Notes under the pieces: model-generated
The model's input: the letters and a program-made list of their open reading frames with translations, nothing else
Told to the model about the DNA's origin: nothing
The model's database searches: none
Source: Diplocarpon mali
Lineage: Eukaryota > Ascomycota > Leotiomycetes > Helotiales > Drepanopezizaceae
DNA: 64,000 nt
Direction of reading: 5' to 3'
Assembly: GCA_024741835.1 (NCBI GenBank)
Contig: JAENRP010000258.1
Coordinates: 1-64,000 of the forward strand
Translations under genes and position numbers: made by a program
Shown here: in pieces, positions 20,351 to 31,905 of the stretch
Layout of the letters: the number at the start of each line of letters is the position of its first letter
Numbering within the stretch: the stretch's first letter is position 1

Positions 20351-22772
20351 ATGGACGCTCTCGATTCATCAAGCTCTGGCTCGCTCACCAGCAGAAGTAC
20401 GGAAAGCATGGAGATCGATACCATGAGTTTGGACAACTCACCCCCTAGGTACGGACGCATTCTGCTCAGCCGTGATGCCAGCCAAACCAGGCGACCTTGA
20501 GCTCTCAACTATGACCAGTCACCACGAATATTGCCACTTCTGCTCCCCACCGCCACTTTTATTGCGTTTCTATTCAAGTGTTGCGTCGCGATGCCTTGCC
20601 TGTTTCCAGAAGCTCTGGCTCGACATATGCTCTTCGCTCTTATTGCTGTTCATCCTCGGGAGCTCGCGTCGTGGATGAGGGCAATCGTGGCGCGCTCTAC
20701 ATTGCACAAGTAGCCATCCAGCGATGCGTACTGCCTCAGCAATTCGCCTCATGATATTTTTCTGCTCGGATTCCTCCTTCTACTTCAATTTCTCTCCCTC
20801 TGTTTTTTTTCTGTTCATCTTTTTTTTTTATTCGCCTCGTCTATTCTACTTCTGGGGCGCCTCCTCGTAACGCATCACCTCGGATTGACAATCGCCCTTG
20901 TCACGTGCTGCCTATTCCTGCCTCTTAAAGCTGCCGGTTGCCTGTGTCACCTCAACCTCAATTGAAACCTCATGATTACTTACTAAAATTGCTGTTTATC
21001 ACAGATCTAACACACCGTTCAACGATGCAGATGCTGATGATGATACTTCCAACCTGCTGAGCACAGACACTGAGAAAAGTGTCATTGTCACTGCTCCATC
21101 CATGATAGACATTGCCGAAAGGCCCGTCATAATGAGCGACCATGGCGAAAGGGGAGATGGAGAAGCTGAAGAAGCTGAAGGAGAAGAAGGAGAAGGAGAT
21201 GAAGGAGATGAAGGAGATGAAGGAGATGAAGGAGAAGGAGAAGAAGGAGAAGAAGGAGAAGAAGGAGAAGAAGGAGGCGAAGAAGACGAAGAAGACGAAG
21301 AAGACGAAGATAATGCCATACACACTCCGTATCAGAAGAGGAAGCGTACGTCGACGTTTAATGACGATGATGCTGGCTCCTGTAAGCCAATCCAAAGCAG
21401 CCCTATCGTCGACAGACCCCTAAAGCGAGGAAAGCTAAGCAAGAACATCCGAGGGGTCATCATTGGCGTATGGCGCGATTCAAATCAGCTCGAAGATGAT
21501 AACAAGCATGTGGTCTTCGGCTTTATTGATATCCATGACAGGCTCCGGACTCGGATTTATGGCATGAATCGTCGAGGAGAAGAAGTAGTTGGTAACGTCC
21601 CTACTGGAGCTGGAGGCTGCTGGGTCACTTTCGAGCGAATCATCTTCGAAGATCATCTTCAAGGCCTCATGCCGGCGGAGATTAAGGAATATGTCAAGAT
21701 TCGATCCGACTCCAAGCCGGGTCCTGACCGAGAGCGAGCTGAGTCCGACGCGAAGGCCGTGTTGCGAGCAAGGGCCGTCGTGGCTGAACAGGAAGCCTTA
21801 AACCCAGGGGGTAGCAAGCCAGTCGTTACTCGCACTTCACTGGGAAGTCAACCGCTGAACCGGCAATCGCTTTCCCGGCAGTCCCTGAACAAGACCTCGA
21901 GTGTAAATACTGCTAATACTCAACCTTCCAAAGCTCCTCCTTTTGCTGAGGGCAAGCCGCATGGCGTTCTTCTTGGGTACTGGGTAGATTCCGACGAGCC
22001 TCGCGTTGAGGATAAGCATGCTGTCTACGGGGTTCTCAGTGAGACCGACTGCTTCCGAGTCAAGGTCCAGCGTCTGACGCGGGACGGACGTTATGTTGAT
22101 GGAAACTTCCCAAATGGTGCCGGGGCACTCTGGGTGAGTTACAAGAAAGTCGTCCTCGAGCCTCATCTGGCCTCGCTGTCACGACCCGAAGTGAAGGAGT
22201 ACTGTCGAATCCGTCAACGCGAACAAGCGGACACAGAGTCAGACAAGGAGCGCAAGTCTAATGAAATCAAGGCCGTTCATCAAGCCAAAATCAACGCCAG
22301 CAAGCCGGGCCTGAAAAATGGCGTAGAAGCTGGTCCTGCCAGCCCTGAAATTGAGATTCGCCATAGCGCTAGATCTGAGCTTAGAATGTCTGCCAGACAC
22401 CAAGCCGAGACTGATGCTGCTGCCGAACAGGTCAGAAAGGAGAAAGTCGACGCTAGGGAGAGACAAAATGAGAAGACCAGGCAGGAGGTCGCCCTGGCCG
22501 AAGCTGACATACAGGAGAGCGCACGAATGGAGCTGAAGAAGAATATCAGAAAGCTGGACAAGGTCTGGATGGCCCAACAAGCGGCAACGAATCCTAGGGT
22601 TGCTGTTAACCCCGAGGTTACTGAGAACGAGGTCAGGTACCACAATGGCATCAAGTACGAGAGAAAGCAGAACGGCGCATTCCAGGGCAAGCTTGTCAGC
22701 CAGGCTCAGATCTTGAGCATCGATGGAGAGGATTTTGTCGAATATCGCATCTTGACCAAGCCGTTCTTCTAA
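20351..22772 (+). CDS. unknown nuclear-type protein with acidic region and two ~105-residue repeats, 621 aa
   Basis: Exon 1 (20351-20448) encodes MDALDSSSSGSLTSRSTESM and more, and joins across a 556-nt intron (GTACGG...ATCACAG) in phase 2 to exon 2 (21005-22772). Residues about 85-135 are almost pure Glu/Asp/Gly, encoded by GAAGGAGAT-type repeats, followed by a KRKR patch. Two copies of an undescribed repeat follow, at about residues 182-290 and 352-455. Each starts [RH]GV[IL][IL]G.W, continues through D.[KR]H.V[FY]G and GN.P.GAG..WV, and ends EH/PHL..L...E[IV]KEY.[KR]IR. A coiled, Lys/Glu-rich C-terminal third ends in FVEYRILTKPFF. I do not recognise the repeat. Nuclear location is a guess from acidity and the basic patch. 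Confidence 0.75.
20449..21004 (+). other. 556-nt intron, unusually long for this window
   Basis: It separates the Ser-rich first exon from the repeat-bearing second exon. It is T-rich with runs of 8-9 T near 20800-20830. No RNA gene was recognised inside it. A missed small exon is possible. Confidence 0.55.
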
Positions 22773-23539
22773 GAAGTGTTGACTTTGACGAACCTAGACT
22801 AATACGCTATGCGCATGTTCGAAGTGTAGTTTTATTAAGAGTTTGAAGATTGCTTGCCTGTTTCATTATGCTGCAACTAATTTTCCTCCATCGGGCGTTA
22901 TTTTTATATACCAACGTTCGTTGCGCTACACCGGTGCTTTTGCATGATATCAAAAGAATGGCTTCGGGAAGTGTGTTTCGTAGCACGGCGTGAGATGGCA
23001 GGGCACAGATTACGGTTGCAGGAATTAGGTTGTGTAAAAAGTTCCTTGCGGGGCTATGGCTTGCTTCACCAGTGGAAGGCCTGGTATAACTATATAAACA
23101 AAAGTCTTCGGTTTTCTATGCGTGCTTGGTGACTCGCGAGTGGTTCTTGCGCTATCGTAACGTGAATGTTCATGCGCTACTTGACCTTTTGCCATTGTTA
23201 TTGTGCTGCTTAGTGATTTCGTCTTGAATTCACGGAAGGAAGCGGAACCTAAGTCGATATAATGCTTCTCGTCACTACCATCATAGCCAGAGACTTAAAT
23301 GCCAGGAGTTGGCTCATCCCGCTCTGGTATATGATAGCGTGGTGTATGCTTCAGTGAATTGATTTTCCTTCACTTGGGAGCCACTTGCGTGGAGAGACAT
23401 TCAATCCGGGTTCTTGTTCTGCCAGAGGCTCTCGGGGACAGGTCCACATCACGCCACGATACTGGCTGGTAGCCTCTGGCCGTAAACGACGCCAGTCGTC
23501 TCTCCGTCGTGCCTTGGCCGTTCCCTCGTAGGTATCAAC
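22773..23539. other. intergenic, no gene seen
   Basis: AT-moderate sequence after the stop of the two-repeat gene. No frame with domain or splice support was found. Confidence 0.5.
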
Positions 23540-25895
23540 AACACCAGTGCGCTTTTCCTCCCGCCATCTTGCGAGTCGACAAGTCTGGCCCTCATCCGCG
23601 TTCGCAGAAGATCCCACGCAATTGGAGTTTCTATCAGATCTGAGAATTGTCACGGCTACAGACGAGTCTCGAAGGTGGGTTGCTCCTCGTCACAGAGTGA
23701 TGGCAATTGCTGGGAGAGTCAAATGCCTCAGGACGAAGTGTCTGATCTTCAAAGCTCTCCACCCCTCGTGTGTACGAGCTCGGCGGCCTGTCTGGAGGAG
23801 TGCTCCGGTCTTGCGGATCTCACTGTCATGTACTTAGCTGATGTGACGCGTCTTACAGACTCAGCTCGAACATCCCAGCGATAGCTGGCATGCCGGTTCC
23901 TTCATCTGAGGCTGTGCCTAGCAACGCTGGTATGCATCTCAAGTAACCTCCTCCAGGCGAAGAGGTGAATAGGGGTATGGACAATGGCGCCAGCGCTGCT
24001 GTAGATAAAGCGGACGCTCGTTGGAAGAGAGACCATTTCTACGGAGTCGGCCCGCGCTAAACTCCTCGGACTGCTTTGGACGCGATTGATCTCAACGAAC
24101 CCTCGTCGCCAGCCGTCTTACTCTCTGCTGAGAGAAGACTGGATCACAGCACGATCACAGCACCAACACACCCTCGACATCCGTGGCTTCTAGAACGAGC
24201 TCCAAGGTCCTGTAACAAGCTGGCATGGCTGGGTCTCCAAGTGTCCTTCATGGTAGATATCATACCTCCATGCTAGGCTCAAGTGTGTTCGCGCATATTG
24301 CCATTGGTTCAGCAGAAGCAGATGCTCCATGCTCAGGCATGGCATTTGAGGATACAGGAGACGAGAGTTACAGTATCCGCACTGCCTTGTGGCCAAGAAA
24401 AAAAGCCAAACACAATTGACGGTATCCTCGTCGGCCATCCTACGGACATGCCTAAGATCAAAGTATATTTACTGTAAGAAAGATGGCAGACCGTCTCCTC
24501 TCCTTCGCGTACTTGACCGATGATTTCAGTGACGAGGTCCGCGGTCCCTGGAATCAGCTCGTCAGCTCTAACTTGACCATCGTGTCGCCAGTGGGAAGGT
24601 CACATTGGGGGCAGGAATTTCCGCGCTGGATCAAGCTGCCATCGAAGCACCGACCGAAGGGAGCCAAGAATCGCTCGTCAAGGCATACTTGATTGCATTG
24701 GCCTCCGAACTTGAAAGAGCCCTCGAGCCCAGAGACCAAGGCGACTCTGTGACAGCGAGGCTACAACGATTTGATCCCCAGTATCTCCTGGTCGGCGTAC
24801 TCAAAAGCGCATATTCTGTTCCTGTACATGCTTACGTTTCTCGGAAGGAACCCACTTCACCTTTCGTTCTGTTCATATATTTGCCAGGGAGAATCGAAGC
24901 CTTTGGCTTCAAACTCCCGAGACTGGCAATCGGCACTTGTAATAGTAGCATGTCCGATGGGGAGTAATTCCGACATAGAATATGATGAAGAGGGTCGGCG
25001 TTTGTGTCTCAATTCGCTGTGAACTTTGTCCAAGATGGTAAGTCTATGGATGAGAACCAAAACTGTCGAACCAATTGGGCGCTCCACTACTGGCAAGTCA
25101 ACAGATTGCACCCGAGGGAGCACCAAAACCAAGACCTGTCTACCGCCAAGAGCCCGCAGCTTACTGCAACGAAGAACAAGACTTAGATACGACTGCTGTT
25201 CGGAAGCGCACCCGAGCCCGAGATCGCTTCTCCGAACCTCTGTCGTCTCTTGAAAGCAAGCGGAAATCCAGCCAGGCCGTGCAGACTCAGCACGAAGAAC
25301 TTGACAGTTCTCATAGATTCGAAGATGACCACGAATTCGAAATAGCAACGCTGCTCGGTCCCCTCTGGACCCAAGGCCACGCTCTCCTTGGGGATCCTCA
25401 AGCTCCTCGAACTTAGAGGGGATGATTTCGCGGCAACCGTCGACACGAGCCCAGCAACTCATCCTGGGCGTCTGAATTTTGGTTTCCTGATTCGCATCGG
25501 ACGAGAGGAGGCGTGGGGCATCAGGCAGTGTCGAGAGAGCCGTCTTTTCGAGCCTTCTGCTATGCTGGCCCTGGAACCATGCAGCTCGTGATCAGAGAGT
25601 CAACCAGCATTTCCGTGTCCTGGGAGATGGGTTCGCCTACCGAGGATATTTCACAGGTCGGGCGCTTCGGGAGGCTCTTGAGGCTTCCGATTTTCTTGCA
25701 ATGGAACTTGGTCGGTCCAAGGTCACCGCGCACCGAGACTTGAAAGACCATTTTTCGTATTATACACGAGCTATGAAATCGGGCTCTCAATCATTAACAG
25801 ACTACCCGAGCCCCTCAGAAATCCTCCGTGACCATGAATTGCTACCTGAAAGCGACCCAAGGCAGGTTGAGCTCTCTGCGCAAATCGTTACTTGA
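23540..25895 (+). pseudogene. possible decayed or multiply spliced gene, function unknown
   Basis: Several plus-strand frames with coding-like texture follow one another but shift frame repeatedly: a start-containing frame at 23547, a Ser/Cys-rich frame at 23675-23884, 24605-24967 (with LLVGVLKSAYSVPVHAYVSR), 25075-25416, and 25513-25895. In the last part one frame (REPSFRAFCYAGPGTMQLVI) appears to give way to another (FAYRGYFTGRALREALEASD) without splice signals, as expected of a frameshift. No domain is recognised. It could be a multi-exon gene I cannot assemble; decay is my preferred reading. Confidence 0.35.
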
Positions 25896-26049
25896 AAGAC
25901 ACCACAAGATCCGGTGGTTGGCGTGATTGAGTTTAGTACCATGTACGTTCTCACAGCGCCGTCCTCAATTATTCAACGGACTCGACGTCGCCAACATAGT
26001 TCGTGACTTTACATCAACAAGCCTGTCTTTCGAAGAGCAAATACGAGAA

Positions 26050-27676
26050 TCAACCGTTGCTCCCCTCACTCTTCTTCTCCTCCTTGACTTCCGCGGCCTT
26101 CTCCTCGTCTGCTATCCGCTTCTTCTCAATACCCTGCTCATCAACATACCCCTCTGTCTGCATATCCAGCAATCCCAAATCCTCTTCCTCTTCTTGAGTG
26201 CGCTCATACTCCTCAGTCTCAATCTGCGGGTCTGCGTCGGGCGAGCACAGGTTCTGGACGTAACTGCTGGCCAGCGGGTCCTTTAGTACCACTGTGAATT
26301 CCCGTTCTCCCTTGATCGCCTCCCCAAGCCCATCAAAGAATCTCTTCCATGTTTGCTTCTCCTCCGACGGTAACGAGTCGCCTCCTGCCTCAGATTCATC
26401 TCCAACATCGTAGATCTGTTGATGCAGATCATCTCGAACTTGCGTGAGTAGGCCTTCGACAGTTGTAAATCGTCCACCGAGGGTACCGGAATTGACCGAA
26501 AGGTTCAGCTCTGGGCACTCCAGGGCGCAGGACTCTGACTTGAGAATGTCCCGAGCCAGATCTGTGGACCCGTTGACACGCAACGTGATTTTCTTGCCCT
26601 TTTCAGGAACTTCGCCGCCGGTCTTGACTTCGTTCGAGCGATAACCGCATTCTTCACAGACTGTACTCATGATGACAACTTGTTTGAAATGCGGAATATC
26701 CACCATCTTCATGTGCGTGACGCAATGTCTCGTGCAACCCGGACATGTTGCTGGGAAGGAGTAAACTTCATTTGGGATGATATCGTCATTCTCGAAGCTC
26801 TCTGCGGTAGATTGACCTGCGGCTGCTGGCGCGGGGGATTCTTGCTCGTTTCCTATACCGAGACCGAGAGCCTCATTTTGTTCCGGTGTTCTGGCGTACT
26901 CGGTCTTCGACCATTTGCCGACGCCGTCTTTCTGATTTGGCTCGATCCAGGAGTTTCCCGCAGGGTCGTCGAGTGAGACCCGGAATGGGAAGCTTTTGCA
27001 AGCCAGCATATCCTCTCCCTTTGCAAGAATCTCCTCAATTTTCGCATATACCTCCGGAGCTTGTTCCTTTCTGACTGATTGTCCTAATTTTAAATCCTCG
27101 AGGACCATGCTGAGGAGCCCTTCAACATTTGTAAGTTGACCACGGCCTGCGGGGACTTCAATGTCGAGCTCGATGAACTTGACGATGCAGGTGTCCGATT
27201 TGACGACCTGGCGGGCGAAGTCCTCGGGGACCCGGAGGCGCAGTTCGTAGTGGGAGCCTTTTTGTTGAATTTCGCCGGCAGATTGTATTTCAGAATTCTT
27301 AAAGTTACAGTGCGGGCAAAAGAAGGACATAATTATAATTTCGCGGAAGAAGGGTATTCTGGTGAGCATTAGTCGAGTAATTCCCTACAAATAATCAGCG
27401 CCGACCAAGACTTGAAATCACCAAGAGTCGTACGTTTTCCTTGCAGTTCATGCACAGGCTTTCAATCTCATCGACCACTTTGGGCTCATCATCATGCGGC
27501 TTGTCTGTTGACTCTGAACCGCTCGCAGTAGGGTCTTTTTGTCCATTTTGGTCGTTAATGGTGAGGTTCTCGGCCTTTTTGCCAATGCTCTCGAAGAACG
27601 TGTCAAAGGCAGCACCGTCTGGCTTGGGATCTTCTGTGGCGTGAGCGGTCATCTTGTCGATTGTTATGGAAAACAT
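26050..27676 (-). CDS. ZPR1: zinc-finger protein Zpr1, 525 aa
   Basis: Conserved eukaryotic protein that binds translation factor eEF1A and acts as its folding chaperone. Exons are 27676-27434 and 27384-26050, with a 49-nt phase-0 intron (GTACGA...TTGTAG). The join rebuilds the first zinc finger: CMNCKEN then GITRLMLTRIPFFREIIIMS and CPHC. The second finger, CPGC...VCEECGYRSNEVKTGG, lies in the duplicated half, each half having the ZPR1 beta-rich domain (VEGLLSMVLEDL and VEGLLTQVRDDL). An acidic C-terminal tail ends the protein. The first Met gives 525 aa; an in-frame Met eight residues later (27652) is a likely alternative start. Confidence 0.95.
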
Positions 27677-28672
27677 GAGGTGGGATGTTGTGGAGGGGTT
27701 TTAATCTTTTTGCGATAACGGCTCATAAGGCTGACCAATCGTAAAGAACCAGGATCAGGGTCTTGCGCGAGGCTGAGGAAGAACGCGGAGTGTGAAGGTT
27801 GGCGAGACATTAAAAGAGAATCGGAAGGGGAAAACTCGAGTTTTGGCTATACCGTTGCAATGAAAGATCAGGTCACCGCATCAGTGGTGTTACATCTTAG
27901 ATAACTAACACTCGAAGCGAGAGAGAGCAGCAGTGAGACCTCAACCGGCAGAATCAATTCCAATGTGGAAGTATCTGGCTCGGTAATATTTAAAATGGCT
28001 CTGGATGACAGTGAAGTTGAGTTCTTGAAGAAATATATTTTCCTAGAAACTGATTAGCTTGAGCGGAGAAAGCGCTTGTAGCCTGGGGAGTCTATCTACC
28101 TGAGTATTCTGCGATTTATATGCTCCATCCCACCAGAATTTCCCGACCCAGGATCTGCAGAGGGTTCATGAGCCTTCGCATAAAAGCCGATAATCAGAAT
28201 TTCTGACAGGCGCAGGTTCGCAGTACGCTCTCAGATATTCAAATAGTACCGAAACAGTCGGAAAAGAACGGAGGGAAGGCGACCATGTAGCAACGTGGAT
28301 CAGGACTGATCTAGAATTCCCCAATGCGTAACCCATTTGCTTCTTGGTACGATGTGATGTACACGACGAGTTGGGCTCCAAGATAGATTGGAGATTTCCA
28401 TCGAAACACTCACAGACCAAGTCTTTGAACTGGAGACCAAAGCAGCTGCTGCCCCGTGCCATGATGTGTAAATATTCGAGTATTCGGCGCGCAATACAAG
28501 TCGTGTATCTTAATCGCAGAGGTGCAATCCATGATAGCGCCTCAATGAATATGGTTGGCAAAAAATAGAGCATAAGGATGGAGGTAAGCTGTCAAAAAGG
28601 GGGACTTGTGCAGAGGTGGCCCCAATATCACCGAACAGACTCGGTGCCTGAGTTACCAAAGCCGCGGACGGT
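27677..28672. other. intergenic, no gene seen
   Basis: About 1 kb. A 135-codon minus frame (28166-28573) and a 74-codon plus frame overlap each other without any family resemblance. The left part is promoter sequence for ZPR1. Confidence 0.45.
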
Positions 28673-29314
28673 TCAACCCTTCTTCATAAAGTCGATCAGA
28701 TCGAGTCCGTATCCAGATGAAGGAACTTGCGAAGCTTGATTTCTGGCCAGAATAGCCGCCAAACCACCCTTGTTCTTCGAACGGCTCCTTTTCTTGTTCG
28801 ATTTACCGATGGTGGTAGCTTGTGGGATTGTCAAAGTAGAACTGGATTTCAGGTTGGATATTGACTTGGATATGCTTTTCCCGTGTCGGCCTGGGGGCTT
28901 TGGTATGCCCGTGGATATTCGAGTTTTCCTGGAACAGATTCCGCAATTGTAGACCATTGTTTTGAGCGGCTCTGCTGCTTCCACTCGCTGCTTGCCCTTT
29001 GCTTTCCTGCCTGGTTCGAGAGTAGCCCCCCATCCCAGAATCATGATGGTACCGCACGCACCGCAAGCTCTCATCATTTGCGATTCCGTGGGCTCGATAT
29101 TTGTTTCGAACATGAGAGCATGGTGTGTACTCATGATATACCTCGAGGTCGCCGGAGCCGTTGCAGCCAGCAAATGCGCGCAATCATCTAAAAACTTTAG
29201 ACGCGCCGAGATTTCCTGGGGAAGCATTCTGGCAGTTCCTAGCTTGGATGTTGTAGCCGTATTGAATGGCGACGCGTTGCGCGGGCGAAGTGTTCTGACC
29301 TGAAGCGAGGCCAA
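28673..29314 (-). CDS. RNase P/MRP protein subunit, Rpr2/Rpp21/Snm1 family, 213 aa
   Basis: The family signature is the helical block ISARLKFLDDCAHLLAATAP followed by SRYIMSTHHALMFE, as in proteins that bind the catalytic RNA of RNase P (Rpr2) or RNase MRP (Snm1). Zinc-binding cysteines follow in CGACGTIMILGW and CGIC. The C-terminal third is basic (KSNKKRSRSKNKGG) and ends DLIDFMKKG. Enzymes of this family process tRNA 5' ends or rRNA. I cannot decide between Rpr2 and Snm1, so no symbol is given. Single exon; the start at 29314 could instead be the later Met before LPQEISARLK. Divergent from DBR1, with 174 bp between starts. Confidence 0.82.
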   Translation of the reverse strand: MASLQVRTLRPRNASPFNTATTSKLGTARMLPQEISARLKFLDDCAHLLAATAPATSRYIMSTHHALMFETNIEPTESQMMRACGACGTIMILGWGATLEPGRKAKGKQRVEAAEPLKTMVYNCGICSRKTRISTGIPKPPGRHGKSISKSISNLKSSSTLTIPQATTIGKSNKKRSRSKNKGGLAAILARNQASQVPSSGYGLDLIDFMKKG

Positions 29315-29488
29315 ATTTCTGTTGGACTTGGGGACGCGTAGAGCCCCTCCGCCGCAACCACATCCTCTTCAACAACACCATGTCCGGTCAAATTCGAGGT
29401 TGCCGTGCTTGATTGCGAGGTAGAAGCAAAGGCTCGGTTTGCTCACATCAGTCGGGTGCTGCTGGTTACATGAGCTTCGCAACCCACA

Positions 29489-31353
29489 ATGGACCCCGCA
29501 TTGAGAGAAGGGCAAGGCTTGCGAATTGCCGTAGAGGGTTGTGTAAGTCCCGGAGCTTCGTGTCTTCTCGAGTATCGGTCTTTAACTAGTCTTTCTTCTT
29601 CGCAGGGTCATGGTACGTTGGATGCCATCTACGCTTCTGTAGGTAAAGCCTGCAAGGTCCGGGGCTGGGATAGTGTTGATCTTCTCATCATCGGAGGTGA
29701 CTTTCAGGTATGTCCTGCGCACAATACTCAGGAGCATCGCTCACATACCTAGTCCGTACGAAATGCCTCCGATCTCACTGTAATGTCCTGTCCGGTCAAG
29801 TATCGAGAAATCGGAGACTTTCATGCATATTACAGCGGCGCGACAAAAGCGCCATACCTTACCATATTCGTTGGAGGTAACCATGAGGCAAGTAGCCACC
29901 TATGGGAACTGTTCTATGGAGGGTGGGTAGCTCCAAACATCTACTACATGGGAGCCGCGAATGTTGTCCGGCTAGGAGGATTACGGATTGCGGGCATGTC
30001 AGGAATCTGGAAGGGATATAACTTCAAGAAGACACACTACGAACGATTACCATACAGCGAAGACGATATCAAGTCAATTTACCACGTTCGAGAGATCGAT
30101 GTTCGGAAATTGCTGCAGCTGAGAACACAGATTGATATTGGAATAAGCCACGACTGGCCCAGAGCGATTGAGAATCACGGCCATGCAAAGTCCTTGTGGT
30201 CCATGAAGCCTGACTTTGAACGGGAATCGAAGGAAGGTACATTAGGAAGTCTCGCGGCGGCTTATGTCATGGATCGTCTGAGGCCGCCTTACTGGTTTTC
30301 TGCTCATATGCACTGCAAATTTGCCGCGATCAAGACTTACGAGGCACCGAACTCGAATGGTGCTCCGGCTCCAGCTCCGGCTCGGGCTCTCATATCCGGC
30401 CCCCAAAATACAGTGCAGCCAGTGACTTTGGCAGCTCGCCACAACTCCGATGAGATTGACCTTGACATGGACGAAGAGCAGCTGCCACCGGCTCAGCCTG
30501 TCGCGTCGAACAGGGCAGCCGTTGCCAATCAAGACGAGATCACATTCGACGAGGACGAGGACGAGCTAACAGACCATGTGCATGGTGTAGGCGCTGCGTC
30601 CCATCAGGGCGAGATCTCCTCGGAAGATGCCGACACGCCCAGGTCTGCTCCCGTATCCTCCGTTTCTTCGGAGCTGAGAGCGCAGCTACCTGCAGCATTC
30701 TCGAGACCGGCTATCCCTTTGATGCGCGCAGGCGTGGAGCCCAAGATACCTGCTGACATTACCAACAAGACGGTTAGATTTCTAGCATTAGACAAGTGCC
30801 TCCCCCGGCGCAAGTTTCTCCAATTGCTCGAGATCAGGCCTCATGGAGAGGTCGGGAAGTCCGCATCCATGGATGGTCCCCGGCCCAAACCGGAGTTTGA
30901 ATATGACCCGGAGTGGCTCGCTATCACCCGAGCTTTCGCGTCCCATATGATCTTTGGAAGCAAGAGTGCGCGCACTCCGGAAGATCTTGGCGAGGCCAAC
31001 TACCGACGCCTGATTGAGAGAGAACAAGCCTGGGTGGAAGAGCATGTTGTCCGGAAGGGGAAGCTAGGAATTCCCGAGAACTTTAGCCCGACAGCCCCGG
31101 TTTTTGTCGTGGGGACGCCGGCGATTGTGGAGGATGGGCCCGTTGAATACAACAATCCGCAGACGCAGGAGTTCTGCGACCTGCTCGGAATGGAGAATCA
31201 ATTCTCCTCCAGCGAGGAAGAACGACAAGAGAGGATGAGACGGGGGCCGCCGCCTCTCGAGCGCCGACACGACGGCGGAGTGGGGGGCAGAGGAAGAGGT
31301 GGTCGTGGAGGTCGGGGAGGTCGGTCTGGGGGCGGACGAGGAGGGGGGAGAGG
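29489..31353 (+). CDS. DBR1: RNA lariat debranching enzyme Dbr1 (3' end lost in gap)
   Basis: Hydrolyses the 2'-5' bond of excised intron lariats. Exons are 29489-29542, 29606-29707 and 29753 onward, both introns in phase 0 (donors GTAAGT and GTATGT). The joined N-terminus reads RIAVEGCGHGTLDAIYASVG then LLIIGGDFQSVRNASDL. Metal-binding motifs of the metallophosphoesterase fold are present: C-x-H in GCGHG, GGDFQ, GGNHE, SHDWP and SAHMH. The Dbr1 C-terminal domain follows (FLALDKCLPRRKFLQLLEI), then an acidic linker and a Gly/Arg tract that runs into an 83-base gap. The frame beyond the gap looks non-coding, so the true stop probably lies in or near the gap. At least 600 residues are visible. 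Confidence 0.93.
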
Positions 31354-31436
31354 NNNNNNNNNNNNNNNNNNNNNNNNNNNNNNNNNNNNNNNNNNNNNNN
31401 NNNNNNNNNNNNNNNNNNNNNNNNNNNNNNNNNNNN
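31354..31436. other. assembly gap (83 undetermined bases)
   Basis: A run of N directly follows a Gly/Arg-coding G-rich repeat, so the gap most likely reflects collapse or failure in low-complexity sequence. It hides the end of DBR1. Confidence 0.99.
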
Positions 31437-31529
31437 GGGACTGGGAGCAGGACTGGAGTCGATGTTGCCTTTCCCCCTCCCAAGATACGGCTTGCTGCTG
31501 GCACAGCAGGGCCATGCCGCGACAGGTGG

Positions 31530-31563
31530 CACGTGGCACGTGTCGCGTGTCACGTGCCACGTG
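31530..31563. promoter_or_regulatory. cluster of four CACGTG E-box motifs in a palindrome
   Basis: CACGTG occurs at 31530-31535, 31537-31542, 31551-31556 and 31558-31563. The inner arms GTGGCACGTG and CACGTGCCAC form a perfect inverted repeat around an 8-base centre. CACGTG is the core site for bHLH factors such as Pho4 (NUC-1 in Neurospora) and Cbf1. The nearest downstream start is GDE1, about 1.77 kb away; DBR1 ends just upstream. Regulatory use is inference. Confidence 0.6.
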
Positions 31564-31739
31564 TCACGCGCGCCGGGCGACCCGTCGGTCCGGGATGAAG
31601 GTCTCAGCCCGAGCGAGATGCATGCGATGTTCGTCTGGGTCAGCCTGCCTCTTGGGGGGGGGATGGGGTTTGCGGCTCGCATGGCCAGACGGGGGCAGTC
31701 CTGGCGAGATGTCGCAGGTCTGGTCACGCCGGGGGCCCC

Positions 31740-31905
31740 TTTTTTTGGTCCAGTCTCTTGTCTCTTGGCCCCTTTTTTGGTTCTGTCTCCTGTCTCTTGG
31801 CCCCTTTCTGGCCCTGTCTCTTGTCTCCTGTCTCTCCTGTCTCCTCTCTCCTCTCTCCCCTCTCCTCTCTCCCCTCTCCCCCACCGATCCAGGCGCATTC
31901 CGGTA
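31740..31905 (+). repeat. CT-rich CCTGTCTC / CTCTCCCC repeat tract
   Basis: A pyrimidine tract of imperfect units (TGTCTCTTGGCCCC changing to CTCCTCTCTCC) about 165 bp long. Confidence 0.8.

Noticed and set aside
20121..20500. Poly-Gln/His and Ala/Ser/Thr repeat proteins
   Set aside because: All three frames over the CAG/CAT repeat end before joining the downstream gene; treated as leader repeat.
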